From CAYMEV01 sp964389675 [NCBI: uncultured Candidatus Sumerlaeota bacterium] (lineage in GTDB: Bacteria > CAYMEV01): a stretch of 64,000 nucleotides of DNA. A program made the position numbers and the translations under genes. The notes beneath the pieces are model-generated. The model had not been told where the DNA came from, did not search any database, and saw nothing but the letters and a program-made list of their open reading frames with translations. The stretch is from assembly GCA_964389675.1 (NCBI GenBank), contig CAYMEV010000001.1:1-64000 (forward strand), given 5' to 3'. Shown here in pieces: positions 8,627 through 17,179 of this stretch (position 1 is the stretch's first letter; every line of letters starts with the position of its first letter).

Positions 8627-9757
8627 ATGGAAACCAAAGAACTGGAAAAGCTGTCATCTGAAACAAATGCACAGATAACAAAGCTTGAATCAGATAAAGC
8701 CGGACTTGTACAAAAATTAGGCGAAGAATGCTCATCGCTGCCCAAAAAGGATATAAAGAATTCCAGGCTGAAGGATATAATTCAGGAAATTGAGCAAAGC
8801 CAGAAGGATATTAAAGCTGCAAACAAGGTAATAGAAAGTATCAGGCAAAAGAAGCTTGAGATAGAAAAACTTGATCAGGAACTAAAGGAAATAAGGGATA
8901 AGATAGATGAACTCAACCTTGTATTCGATGAAAAACAGTCTGCCATAGGCAGGGAATTCTACAGTCTGATACATGACAATCCTGATTACAGCACATTTAA
9001 GGACCTTTATGCAGACTATGAGAATACAAAAAAGGAAATATCAGATCTTCAGGAAAATTTAAGAGCTACTGAGGAAGAAGAGAAAGGGTTTTTCAAGAAG
9101 ATCAAAGAAAAATTCAATGTGATGATCATTAAAAATAATATTAAGACGAAAGAAAAAGAGCTGAACAATCTATATCCGGTTATCGGCAGAAACCTGATCC
9201 AGGGCGACTTTTTTGAAAAATTGAATGAACCTGAACATAAGGAACTCAAAAAACTCATTATTGACACCAAATCAAAGCTGGCAAAACAGCAGAGAGATGA
9301 AAAGGACAATATAATGCTCAAGGAGAAAAAGTCGGATGAGCTTGCCCAGATGATCCAGCATAATCAGCCTGAAGCCTTTATAAAGGAAAAGGAAAATGAA
9401 ATAAAGGCAATTGAAAAGGATGTATACCAGAAATATGCTGATGCCGGCCAGCTTATCTATGACAAGAAAATGACTGAACTTATCCAGAAAAAGGAGCATA
9501 AAGACATTTTCAATTCCATTGCAGAGATTGATAAGAATATAGGCAAGAAGAATCAGGAAATCGAGCAGATAAGCTTTGCAATTGAATATATCAACAAGAA
9601 TAAGATCCTTGCTGAACTTAAGAACAAAGAAGAAAGGATAAATAATATAATCGAACAGAACAAGCAGGAATTGAAGGCTATTCAGAATCAAATATCAGAA
9701 ACTGAAAAACAGGTAGAGATTACCAAAAACAGTGCGGGCAACTTTATTGAGATGTAA
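8627..9757 (+). CDS. Long coiled-coil protein of unknown function
   Basis: 376 residues, nearly all heptad-rich charged helix (Lys/Glu about one third), with one less regular stretch at about 110-180 (NPDYSTFKDLYADY, FFKKIKEKFN). No signal peptide or membrane segment. AAGGAG lies six bases before the ATG. It is probably structural or a scaffold and in one operon with the preceding acidic protein; a GC-rich hairpin follows its stop codon. Confidence 0.75.
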   Translation: METKELEKLSSETNAQITKLESDKAGLVQKLGEECSSLPKKDIKNSRLKDIIQEIEQSQKDIKAANKVIESIRQKKLEIEKLDQELKEIRDKIDELNLVFDEKQSAIGREFYSLIHDNPDYSTFKDLYADYENTKKEISDLQENLRATEEEEKGFFKKIKEKFNVMIIKNNIKTKEKELNNLYPVIGRNLIQGDFFEKLNEPEHKELKKLIIDTKSKLAKQQRDEKDNIMLKEKKSDELAQMIQHNQPEAFIKEKENEIKAIEKDVYQKYADAGQLIYDKKMTELIQKKEHKDIFNSIAEIDKNIGKKNQEIEQISFAIEYINKNKILAELKNKEERINNIIEQNKQELKAIQNQISETEKQVEITKNSAGNFIEM

Positions 9758-9784
9758 GGGGGAAGGGATTCCCCCTCTCTTTCT
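9758..9784 (+). terminator. Hairpin after the coiled-coil gene
   Basis: GGGGGAA, a four-base loop and TTCCCCC form a perfect seven-pair stem directly after the stop codon, followed by TCTCTTTCT. The pyrimidine tail is a weak T-run, so it may be a leaky terminator or an mRNA 3'-end stabiliser. Confidence 0.5.
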
Positions 9785-9795
9785 GCAGTTATAGA

Positions 9796-9966
9796 ATGAA
9801 AAAATCCACAATTATTGAAATAATTATTTTTATAGTCTTCATAGCATTCTCCCTGATCGGGCTTAAAATACTACTCAGTATGAGCTTTACGCTTATCAGG
9901 ATTATTGCGTTTTTAATAGTACTGGGAGTTATCATCTATTTTATAAGGTTCATGAGCAAAGAGTAG
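9796..9966 (+). CDS. Small two-helix membrane protein
   Basis: 56 residues from ATG 9796 to TAG 9966. Two strongly hydrophobic segments (about 6-27 and 31-50) flank a short Met/Ser turn, with lysines at the N-terminus and RFMSKE at the end. No clear ribosome site precedes it, which lowers confidence. It ends 10 bases before the malonyltransferase-like gene and has the same direction, so it may be translated with it. Confidence 0.5.
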   Translation: MKKSTIIEIIIFIVFIAFSLIGLKILLSMSFTLIRIIAFLIVLGVIIYFIRFMSKE

Positions 9967-9976
9967 CCTGATAGAA

Positions 9977-10891
9977 ATGAAAAGATGTTTTTTGTTCGAA
10001 GGGATTGGCATTGGCAGTCTTCAGGAATTTTTCTACTATTTTATAAGAGATTTTGACTTCAGAGAACTCAGCATCTTTTTCTCAAAAAAAATTGACCATA
10101 ATATACCCGGATCTATCCATTCACCTGATGATGATGAAATTCACCTGATGGACCAGATAAATACAACACTTTCAAATGTAATTGCCTTTCAGAGATTGAA
10201 AAATTCTGAAATTGTTCCCGATTTTGTTGCAGGACACTCGCTTGGTGTTTACTCAGCTATTTATGCATCCGGGGCCGTTAACCTTTCCGATACCATACTC
10301 CTGGTAAAGGAGATCCATAAACTATTAAAGGATGCCTTCCATGATGAAGATTTTCTTTCAGCAATAATCATCGCCCCATCAATGCAGCAGCTTCGCCAGG
10401 TACTCCTGGCAAAGTCAAAACCGGACAAACCCATGTATATATCAAATATCAATACTCCCAAACAGGCTGTAGTATGCGGCCCGAAAGAATCTGTCAGGAC
10501 CCTTTTTTCATATTTCCATGATATAAACAAATTACCGGAAAAAAGGCTTAGCATTTCATATCCCGTCCACACTCCCTATATTACATACCTGAAACAGAAG
10601 CTTTATGAGATAATTGGACAGATCAGTATTGATGACCCGGCTATACCTGTAATAAACACTGTAAACCAGGCTTATATTACATCCAGTAATGAAATAAGGG
10701 ATTATATAGTCTCAAATCTCTGCAATCCGGTGCACTGGCTAAATACCATAGAGTATAACAAGGAAGGAGTCGTTTTCTACGATATTGGACTAAGGTACTA
10801 TTTAAGCCAGCTTATGTTTTGGATTGACAAAAAAACAAAATGTTTTAACTTAAAGAAAAATATTGAAAGGAATTCATTTATAAATGGATGA
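9977..10891 (+). CDS. Malonyl/acyl-CoA:ACP acyltransferase-like protein (FabD family)
   Basis: 304 residues with the FabD fold: nucleophile elbow GHSLG (Ser88) and catalytic His in YPVHTPY (His198). The N-terminal GQGSQ oxyanion motif of FabD is replaced by EGIGIG, and the helix carrying the malonyl-binding Arg (LVRxRG in FabD) reads LVKEIHKLL, so malonyl specificity is doubtful by hand alignment. It overlaps the following ACP gene by eight bases. Since no fatty-acid genes are nearby, it probably loads that dedicated carrier with a particular acyl group rather than serving bulk lipid synthesis. Confidence 0.8.
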   Translation: MKRCFLFEGIGIGSLQEFFYYFIRDFDFRELSIFFSKKIDHNIPGSIHSPDDDEIHLMDQINTTLSNVIAFQRLKNSEIVPDFVAGHSLGVYSAIYASGAVNLSDTILLVKEIHKLLKDAFHDEDFLSAIIIAPSMQQLRQVLLAKSKPDKPMYISNINTPKQAVVCGPKESVRTLFSYFHDINKLPEKRLSISYPVHTPYITYLKQKLYEIIGQISIDDPAIPVINTVNQAYITSSNEIRDYIVSNLCNPVHWLNTIEYNKEGVVFYDIGLRYYLSQLMFWIDKKTKCFNLKKNIERNSFING

Positions 10892-11162
10892 GAAAACTCT
10901 AAAAAGTGAGCTTAAAGACCTTATTGTCAAAGAACTCAATCTTCTTGACGAAAACGGTTCACCGCTGGACCCTGTTACAATCGGGGATGAACTTGCTTTC
11001 TTCAGCGATGAGAACGGACTTAACCTTGATTCTGTTGATGCACTGACATTAATTCCAGTAATAAATGAACATTACGGCGTAGAGATTGAAGACGAAGAGC
11101 AAGGGCAGGAGGCTTTTCAGAACATCAATTCTCTGGCGAAATTTATTCTCGGCAGAATCTGA
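10884..11162 (+). CDS. Acyl carrier protein-like protein
   Basis: 92 residues, acidic, with the phosphopantetheine site LDSVDAL (Ser50) and the usual helix pattern of ACPs. The first helix and loop are longer than in FAS AcpP (FSDENGLNLDSVD), as in specialised carriers. Its ATG lies inside the 3' end of the acyltransferase-like gene. A strong hairpin terminator follows nine bases after the stop. Confidence 0.85.
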   Translation: MDEKTLKSELKDLIVKELNLLDENGSPLDPVTIGDELAFFSDENGLNLDSVDALTLIPVINEHYGVEIEDEEQGQEAFQNINSLAKFILGRI

Positions 11163-11170
11163 ACAGATAA

Positions 11171-11205
11171 AAAAAGGGAGCGGAAAATTATACCGCTCCC
11201 TTTTT
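11171..11205. terminator. Bidirectional rho-independent terminator
   Basis: AAAAAGGGAGCGG pairs perfectly with CCGCTCCCTTTTT around a nine-base loop, giving an A-run and a T-run on either side. It lies between the convergent ACP gene and the secreted protein gene and can serve both. Confidence 0.9.
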
Positions 11206-11230
11206 GTTTAATCTGCTTCTGCTTGTCTTA

Positions 11231-11944
11231 TTAACCCATCGGCATAAACTGGTCTGATTTCTCATAGCCAGCAGGAATACTGTAATGGCCCTTTTCCACT
11301 TCTTTTCTCTCAGCGATCTCAAGCTCAGTCTTCTGGTTAACCTTGCTTCCCATTATCTCGGAAGTGCTTTCGGATAAAACCTGAAAACCCTTGATTTTCT
11401 TCAGCTCATTTATTGAATTTGGGTCAATGTTCTGCAGGGCTGTAGTGTTGATATAGAACTGATCCAATTTATCCTGGTCAATCTTAATATCTTCAGTCGC
11501 CCAGATTGTGCTTGAAATTGATATCATAGATGATTTCATATCCATCTGGTATTTCTTACAGTTCCAGTCCTTTATCTTTTTCTTTTCTTCAAGGGGGGTA
11601 ACGGTAATGGAAAATTTCATCATGTCCATGAAGCCAGCCTGCTCTTCGGGAACGATAGCCTTCATATCCAGTGGAAGGGCGGTCTGGAAATATTTCTTCT
11701 GCTGATGATTGACCATATAGAACTGCTTATTCTTAAGATCCATTATTACAGACCCGTTCTCTGAATCCATCCTTAGATTGTCATCACCGATCCATATCTC
11801 CTGTACTGAATCAGTGGCTTCCTGCTTCTGTCCCATCATCTCAAATGCATCTGTATGGGTAACAGATTTAAGGTAAAGGTCTGAAGCATGGATCAGGGGA
11901 AATGCAATCAGCATGACTGCAGCAATAAAAAACAGTTTTTTCAT
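11231..11944 (-). CDS. Secreted DUF4412-like protein
   Basis: 237 residues beginning with a signal peptide (MKKLFFIAAVMLIAFPLIHAS, cleavage near 20). The mature part has the DUF4412/LolA-like beta pattern: a marker of residues that are set by MDLKNKQFYMV, then a dication-like KKIKDWNCKKYQ segment with one conserved Cys. AAGGAG lies six bases before the ATG. It is a single gene ended by the shared terminator. A periplasmic or outer-membrane location is likely; function is unknown. Confidence 0.75.
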   Translation of the reverse strand: MKKLFFIAAVMLIAFPLIHASDLYLKSVTHTDAFEMMGQKQEATDSVQEIWIGDDNLRMDSENGSVIMDLKNKQFYMVNHQQKKYFQTALPLDMKAIVPEEQAGFMDMMKFSITVTPLEEKKKIKDWNCKKYQMDMKSSMISISSTIWATEDIKIDQDKLDQFYINTTALQNIDPNSINELKKIKGFQVLSESTSEIMGSKVNQKTELEIAERKEVEKGHYSIPAGYEKSDQFMPMG

Positions 11945-12018
11945 TTAATTTCTCCTTTGTATTGTTTAAATTTTTTGCAATATATCATTTTATTTATGAA
12001 TTGTATATATTTTTAATT

Positions 12019-12828
12019 TTATTCAATATTTTCTCTCAGCATTTTTTTTGATTTTTCCCAGTACTCATCCATTTCATCCTGTGAAAGATCTTTAAGTTCC
12101 CTTTTATCTTCCTGAATCAGGGTTTCCATCCTGTAAAACCTTTTAATGAACTTCTTGATGGAAAGCCTTAAAGCAAGCTCGGAGTCTATCTGATAGAAGC
12201 GGGAAAGGTTTACAATACTGAACAGGATATCTCCCAGTTCCTCTTCAAGCCTTTTACCCCCGGTTTTATCAAGCTTCTTTTCAAAGTTAAACTCATCAAT
12301 CTCTTCTTTTATTTTTTCGGCAGGCCCATCAGCATTTTCCCAGTCAAACCCGACACGGGAAGCCTTTTCCTGAACCTTTTGTGCAAAAAGCAGGGCTGGA
12401 AGATTCTTCACAATATTGCTGAAAATTGATAAATTGCCCTTATTTTCGCTTTTTTTAGCATACTCCCAGTTTTCCAGCAGTTCTTTCTCATCCTTAAAAT
12501 CAGCATCCGAAAATATATGAGGGTGCCTTCCTGTCATTTTTGATATATTTTTTTCTATTATACCTGACAGAGATTCATTATATTCATCCTCCAGTATCCT
12601 GGCAATGAATATGCACTGGAAAATTACATCAGCAAGCTCTTCTTTGATCTTGGCTATGTCCTTTTCCTCAATGGCTTCTATTAATTCATAGGTTTCTTCA
12701 AGTATATATGCTTTTGTATTGTCCAGTGTCTGCTTTCTATCCCAGGGACAGCCGTTTTCGCCCCTCAGGGTATCGATCAGTTCAATCAGTTCCTTTATTC
12801 TTTTTAAATCCAGGCTTCTTTCTTTCAT
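12019..12828 (-). CDS. mazG: Nucleoside triphosphate pyrophosphohydrolase MazG
   Basis: 269 residues, the usual length of two-domain MazG, which removes abnormal NTPs. The first domain shows ENGCPWDRKQT and EETYEL...EELADVIFQ, the ExxE...ExxD metal-binding helices; the second repeats EKIKEEIDEF and EEELGDILFS. It is the last gene of the translation operon and starts directly after the stop codon of the SPOUT methyltransferase gene. Confidence 0.93.
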   Translation of the reverse strand: MKERSLDLKRIKELIELIDTLRGENGCPWDRKQTLDNTKAYILEETYELIEAIEEKDIAKIKEELADVIFQCIFIARILEDEYNESLSGIIEKNISKMTGRHPHIFSDADFKDEKELLENWEYAKKSENKGNLSIFSNIVKNLPALLFAQKVQEKASRVGFDWENADGPAEKIKEEIDEFNFEKKLDKTGGKRLEEELGDILFSIVNLSRFYQIDSELALRLSIKKFIKRFYRMETLIQEDKRELKDLSQDEMDEYWEKSKKMLRENIE

Positions 12829-13422
12829 CTAAATTCCCTGCATACTGTTTTTATAAATGGGATAAAGGACCCTGTCCAGAATAATTGCAGCGGCTGATCT
12901 TACGCTTAAATGGTTATATCCGTTCACGCCATGGATCGGCTCGAGCCTGTAGTCTACCATGTCATATACATCGCCTGCAAGGCCCCATCCTGTTCCCAGC
13001 AGAATATATACTGTTTCCTCATTTTTCACAATATCGCTTATAAAGCTGAAGGACACATTATCTGGCTTTTCTCTCGCAGATGTAGCAATAATGTTTATCT
13101 TACTGTTTCTGCTTAATTCCTTTATAATTTTCAGGGAATCATCAATGCTCTCCACAACCTGACTGAAAGAGAGAGCTGATTTTCTGGTCGGATTGTATTC
13201 AGAGCCAAAACCTGAAACCCAGTGCCTCCTGATTCGTTCAGAAAGCTCAACCTGGAGTTTAATGGGGTTTATAAGAAAGTATCTGGCAATATTATAGGTT
13301 GCACAGGTTCTTGATATATCATGCAGGTCATAGTTGGTTATTGTCGTAGCTACCGTATTTCCGTTCTTGTCCAGGACCGGGTAGTGCACAAGCCCTAAAT
13401 ATACGTTCTTAAACATTTTCAT
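12829..13422 (-). CDS. SPOUT-type RNA methyltransferase (RNA_Me_trans family)
   Basis: 197 residues. The N-terminal YLGLVHYPVLDKNG...NYDLHDISRTC and the C-terminal knot LLGTGWGLAGDVYD and GYNHLSVRSAAAIILDR fit the PF09936-type SAM-dependent RNA methyltransferases, which are usually encoded beside trmD. The first 14 bases lie inside the trmD 3' end. Its RNA target is not known to me. Confidence 0.85.
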   Translation of the reverse strand: MKMFKNVYLGLVHYPVLDKNGNTVATTITNYDLHDISRTCATYNIARYFLINPIKLQVELSERIRRHWVSGFGSEYNPTRKSALSFSQVVESIDDSLKIIKELSRNSKINIIATSAREKPDNVSFSFISDIVKNEETVYILLGTGWGLAGDVYDMVDYRLEPIHGVNGYNHLSVRSAAAIILDRVLYPIYKNSMQGI

Positions 13423-14098
13423 CGCCTATAAGGTCAGGCCTCCTTTTTTTTGTGATCCTCACACTCTGTTCTCTCCTCCATCTTTCAATCTCCTTGTGGT
13501 TTCCGGACAGCAGGACATCCGGAACCCTGCTGCCAAAAAACTCACAGGGTCTTGTATAATGCGGGAAATCAAGCAGGTTATCCTCAAAAGATTCATTATC
13601 AAGAGAGCCAGTATTCCCCAGGACCCCAGGTATGAATCTCAAAAAAGCATCCATGAATACCAGGCTTGCTACCTCTCCTCCCGTAAGTATGTAATCGCCA
13701 ATGCTTACTTCATCATCTATCATATTATCTATGATTCTCTGGTCAATCCCCTCATAATGACCGCATATTATGGTCATATCATCCAGTTGCGCATACTGCC
13801 TTGCAATACATGATTTGAATACTCTGCCTTTTGGACTCAGATAGATCACTTTTGTTTTTGAAGTTTTTTCCTTTATTGATTTTATGGCATAGAACAGGGG
13901 TTCCGGCTTGAAGACCATACCCGGGCCGCCGCCGAATGGCTTATCGTCAACGGTCCTGTGCCTGTCTTTCGTATAATCCCTTAGGTTATGCACTTCGAAA
14001 CATATAAGATGCTTATCCTGCGCCCTCTGGAACATTGATGTCTTAAGAGGGGAATCATAAAACTCAGGAAAAGCTGTAATTATTCTAATCTTCTTCAT
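13409..14098 (-). CDS. trmD: tRNA (guanine-N1-)-methyltransferase
   Basis: 229 residues from the ATG at 14098; the coding frame stays open seven codons further up to a weaker ATG. TrmD makes m1G37 in tRNAs. The knot motifs CGHYEGIDQRI and SIGDYILTGGE, plus KPFGGGPGMV and PHYTRP, are all intact. The start lies inside the rimM 3' end, the common rimM-trmD order. Confidence 0.96.
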   Translation of the reverse strand: MKKIRIITAFPEFYDSPLKTSMFQRAQDKHLICFEVHNLRDYTKDRHRTVDDKPFGGGPGMVFKPEPLFYAIKSIKEKTSKTKVIYLSPKGRVFKSCIARQYAQLDDMTIICGHYEGIDQRIIDNMIDDEVSIGDYILTGGEVASLVFMDAFLRFIPGVLGNTGSLDNESFEDNLLDFPHYTRPCEFFGSRVPDVLLSGNHKEIERWRREQSVRITKKRRPDLIGDENV

Positions 14099-14615
14099 CA
14101 GAAAGAAATCTATGGTCAATTATCATTGTATTTTTTTCAGTATCAACATCTTTTACCCATTGCTTGACAAAAGGTATCAGGTATTCTTTTCCCTCATTAA
14201 TTACGGAAATGACCTCCTGCTTTAAGGTTTCAAACACCTCCCTTACTTCCCCGAGATAATCGCCATTATCCAGAAAGGCCTTCATGCCTGCCAGATCGGC
14301 AAAATAATACTCATCCTCTTCAAGGGGGGGAAGGATCTCCCTGTCTGCCGCCAGATAGCACTGAAGTATGTTTTTGACAGCTTCAAGGCTGTCTATACCT
14401 TTGATATGGAAGATAGGCCTGCTTCTGTCACCTTTTACATAGTCTATAAGCATGGGTTCCTCAGAAAAGAGTGACTGCTCTTTATTGTCTTTTATAATAT
14501 AGACATATTTCCTGTCATAGAAGAATATGTCTTCTGATAAAGGGTAAACCTTAAATTCACCGGCTAATCCATGGGATTTAAGGATTTTTCCTATGAAAAT
14601 TAGATCTTTATTCAA
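14085..14615 (-). CDS. rimM: 16S rRNA processing / 30S maturation factor RimM
   Basis: 176 residues with the N-terminal beta-barrel motif GKILKSHGLAGEFKVYP and the C-terminal PRC-barrel (YLIPFVKQWVKDVD). RimM binds S19 and the 30S head during assembly. The start is TTG, four bases after GGAG, and lies within the khpA stop region, so it is coupled to khpA. Confidence 0.94.
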   Translation of the reverse strand: MNKDLIFIGKILKSHGLAGEFKVYPLSEDIFFYDRKYVYIIKDNKEQSLFSEEPMLIDYVKGDRSRPIFHIKGIDSLEAVKNILQCYLAADREILPPLEEDEYYFADLAGMKAFLDNGDYLGEVREVFETLKQEVISVINEGKEYLIPFVKQWVKDVDTEKNTMIIDHRFLSDEED

Positions 14616-14829
14616 TTATCTCCAAGGATATCCTGTCTTTACTGGAACCATGAACGGAGTTTATCAGTACCCTGATAAAGCTTATCATGGTCCCGTGCTT
14701 TCCAATAACTTTGCCAATATCATCCGGATCAACGATCAGCTGATAGCTTGTTTCTGAAGACTGTATTACCCTGACACTATCAGGCTTGTCAACAATATTT
14801 CTGGCTAGATATTCTATAAATTCTTTCAA
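14608..14829 (-). CDS. khpA: KH-domain RNA-binding protein KhpA
   Basis: 73 residues, a single KH domain with the GKVIGKHG loop (about 39-46). KhpA proteins bind RNA and are found between rpsP and rimM in many bacteria, as here. It overlaps rimM by eight bases. Confidence 0.93.
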   Translation of the reverse strand: MKEFIEYLARNIVDKPDSVRVIQSSETSYQLIVDPDDIGKVIGKHGTMISFIRVLINSVHGSSKDRISLEIIE

Positions 14830-14843
14830 AAAAATACTCTGCT

Positions 14844-15104
14844 CTATTCTTTTATTAAGTCTTTAGCTCTAATATAAAGTTTCTCAGCTGTCTCAGTTGG
14901 TTTTGCGCCTTTGGCTATCCATTCTTCGTAGAGCTTGACGTCAAAAACGAGCCTGTCCTTATTATCATCACTTAAAAGAGGGTCATAATGCCCTATTTTT
15001 ATGATATATTTGCCGTCTCTTTTTGTCCTTGAATCTGCTACTACAATTCTGAAAAAAGGCTTCTTCTTTCTTCCGAGTTTCATTAATCTGATCTTAGTTG
15101 CCAT
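14844..15104 (-). CDS. rpsP: 30S ribosomal protein S16
   Basis: 86 residues, full length. [22 protein letters not shown] is the S16 N-terminus and YDPL...[10 protein letters not shown] the C-terminal part. It lies between ffh and khpA in the classic order. Confidence 0.97.
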   Translation of the reverse strand: MATKIRLMKLGRKKKPFFRIVVADSRTKRDGKYIIKIGHYDPLLSDDNKDRLVFDVKLYEEWIAKGAKPTETAEKLYIRAKDLIKE

Positions 15105-15130
15105 TCTACCTTATCTTCTCCTTTATTATG

Positions 15131-16474
15131 CTATTGTAAATATTTCATAATGTCTTTCATCTTAGATCTTTTGCCCATCGGCATGACCTTTTTCATCATC
15201 TTCCTTGACAATTCAAACTGCTTTAAAAGCTTGTTCAAATCAGCAATCGTTGTACCGCTTCCATTTGTTATTCTAATTTTTCTGCTTTTGTCAATAATTT
15301 TATAATGTTCTCTTTCTTCAGGAGTCATTGACTGTATCATTGCCTCTATCTTTTTAAGCTCTTTCTCTTCAACTTCTAAATCCCTGCCTTTAATGTTCAT
15401 CATCTTGTTCAGGCCGGGTATCATTTCAATAATCTTATTCATGGGCCCGAGTTTTTTCATCTGCTGAAGCTGATCATAAAAATCCTGAAGGGTAAAACTT
15501 GCCTTCTTAAGCTTCTCTTCCATTTTTTTTGCCTGGGATTCTGAAAAGCCATCCTCGATCTTTTCAATAAGAGAGAGCATGTCTCCCATCCCAAGTATCT
15601 TTGAAGCCATTCTGTCGGGGTGGAAAACCTCAATATCATTCAGTTTCTCCCCGGTGGAAACATATTTTATGGGTTTGCCGACAACGCTCTTTATTGAGAG
15701 AGCAGCCCCTCCCCTTGCATCACCATCGATCTTTGTGAGGATGATCCCTGAAAGGTCAAGGTCCTGATTAAACTGGGCTGCACTGGTAACAGCATCCTGG
15801 CCTGTCATGCTGTCTGCAACATACAGGATCTCCTGAGGCTCAAGGATCTTTTTTATTTCTTCAAGCTCACCCATAAGTTCTTCATTGATGTGAAGCCTCC
15901 CTGCTGTATCCACTATCAGTGTTTCAAACCCTGAATCCTTAGCCTCTTTAAATGCCTTTTTGCAGATCAGTTTCGGGTCCATATTCTCATTAGAATCAAA
16001 TACAGGGTTATTTATGCTTCTGGCAAGCACCTTAAGCTGATGAATAGCAGCAGGCCTGTATATATCAGCAGGTACAAGGTATGATGATCTCCCGCTTTTT
16101 CTCAGCAGAAGGGCAAGCTTTGCAGCAAAGGTTGTTTTGCCAGCTCCCTGCAGCCCGACAAGCATAATAACAGATGGAGGTTCATTTCCAAATTTTAACG
16201 CTTCGCTTTTATCTCCCAGTACCTTTACCATCTCCTGGTGTATTATCTTGATAAAATGCTGTGAGGGAGTCAGGCTTTCAAGCACTTCTCTGCCGAGTAT
16301 CTGTTCTTTAATACTGCTTGTAAAATCCTTTACAACCTTATAATTAACATCAGCTTCAAGGAGAGCAAGCCTTACTTCCCTTATGATCTCCTTGATATTG
16401 GTTTCGGAAAACTTTACCTCTCCCCTGACTCTCTTCATTATCTGGTTTAATTTATCAGAAAGGCTGTCAAACAT
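15131..16474 (-). CDS. ffh: Signal recognition particle GTPase Ffh
   Basis: 447 residues: N domain, GTPase with GLQGAGKTTFAAKLA (about 107-121), DTAGRL and TKIDGDARGG, and a Met-rich M domain (about 300-447) with the RNA-binding ...IRITNGSGT. It binds signal sequences and 4.5S RNA to bring ribosomes to the membrane. No 4.5S RNA gene was found here. Confidence 0.97.
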   Translation of the reverse strand: MFDSLSDKLNQIMKRVRGEVKFSETNIKEIIREVRLALLEADVNYKVVKDFTSSIKEQILGREVLESLTPSQHFIKIIHQEMVKVLGDKSEALKFGNEPPSVIMLVGLQGAGKTTFAAKLALLLRKSGRSSYLVPADIYRPAAIHQLKVLARSINNPVFDSNENMDPKLICKKAFKEAKDSGFETLIVDTAGRLHINEELMGELEEIKKILEPQEILYVADSMTGQDAVTSAAQFNQDLDLSGIILTKIDGDARGGAALSIKSVVGKPIKYVSTGEKLNDIEVFHPDRMASKILGMGDMLSLIEKIEDGFSESQAKKMEEKLKKASFTLQDFYDQLQQMKKLGPMNKIIEMIPGLNKMMNIKGRDLEVEEKELKKIEAMIQSMTPEEREHYKIIDKSRKIRITNGSGTTIADLNKLLKQFELSRKMMKKVMPMGKRSKMKDIMKYLQ

Positions 16475-16483
16475 AGTATGTCC

Positions 16484-17176
16484 CTATTTCTTGTTGAATA
16501 ACCCCTTGATTATGTCGAATAATCCGCTGGATTTCCTCTTTTCGATCTTTTTGATCTTTTCCATATATTCAAGAGCCCTGGTATTGTCCGGATCCCATTT
16601 CAGCGCGAATTCAAGCTGCCTTTTTGCCCTTGTATAAAGCCTTGCATTATAATATACAATCCCAAGATTTGTATAATAGGAAGGCTGGTAAAATTCCATT
16701 TCGATTGCTTTCTCGCAATATTCCCTGGCTTTATGTATGGTGGACGCATTGCATGAAAGGCACAGTCCGTAATAACTGAGGTATTTCGGGTTGTCTTTGT
16801 CAATGTGCAGGGCAGCTTCAAAAAGGTTGAGTGCCTGTTTTATTTCACCGTTTTTATACCTGAAAACGGCATTCTTGAAGTAGATTTCGGCATTCCTGTT
16901 GATAGCCGCCGGTGACCGGGATGCATAATCATCCGATGAGCCTTCCTGGTCCATCTTCATCTCTCTGTCATAGACCCTTCTCTTGTTTGGATCCCTTAAA
17001 AGCTGATAAGCCTCGGTAATACTTATAAATCTCGCCTCATCCTCTTTACTGAGGTTACGCCTGCTCTGCCCATCGGGATGCAGAGATTTAACAAGCCTGT
17101 AATATGCCTTCTTGATCTCAACAAGAGTAGCATCCTTTCTGACGCCTAAAATCTCATAATAGTTTTTCCTGGACAT
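16484..17176 (-). CDS. J-domain protein with TPR repeats
   Basis: 230 residues. The first 70 form a J domain (YYEILGVRKDATLVEIKKAYYRL with HPD in the loop), so it should stimulate an Hsp70. Residues about 95-210 carry three or four TPRs (YLSYYGLCLSCNA, YTNLGIVYYNARLYTRAKRQLEFAL). There is no zinc-binding region or client domain, so it is not DnaJ itself. It starts four bases after the TPR gene upstream and precedes ffh by nine. Confidence 0.88.
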   Translation of the reverse strand: MSRKNYYEILGVRKDATLVEIKKAYYRLVKSLHPDGQSRRNLSKEDEARFISITEAYQLLRDPNKRRVYDREMKMDQEGSSDDYASRSPAAINRNAEIYFKNAVFRYKNGEIKQALNLFEAALHIDKDNPKYLSYYGLCLSCNASTIHKAREYCEKAIEMEFYQPSYYTNLGIVYYNARLYTRAKRQLEFALKWDPDNTRALEYMEKIKKIEKRKSSGLFDIIKGLFNKK

Positions 17177-17179
17177 ATG

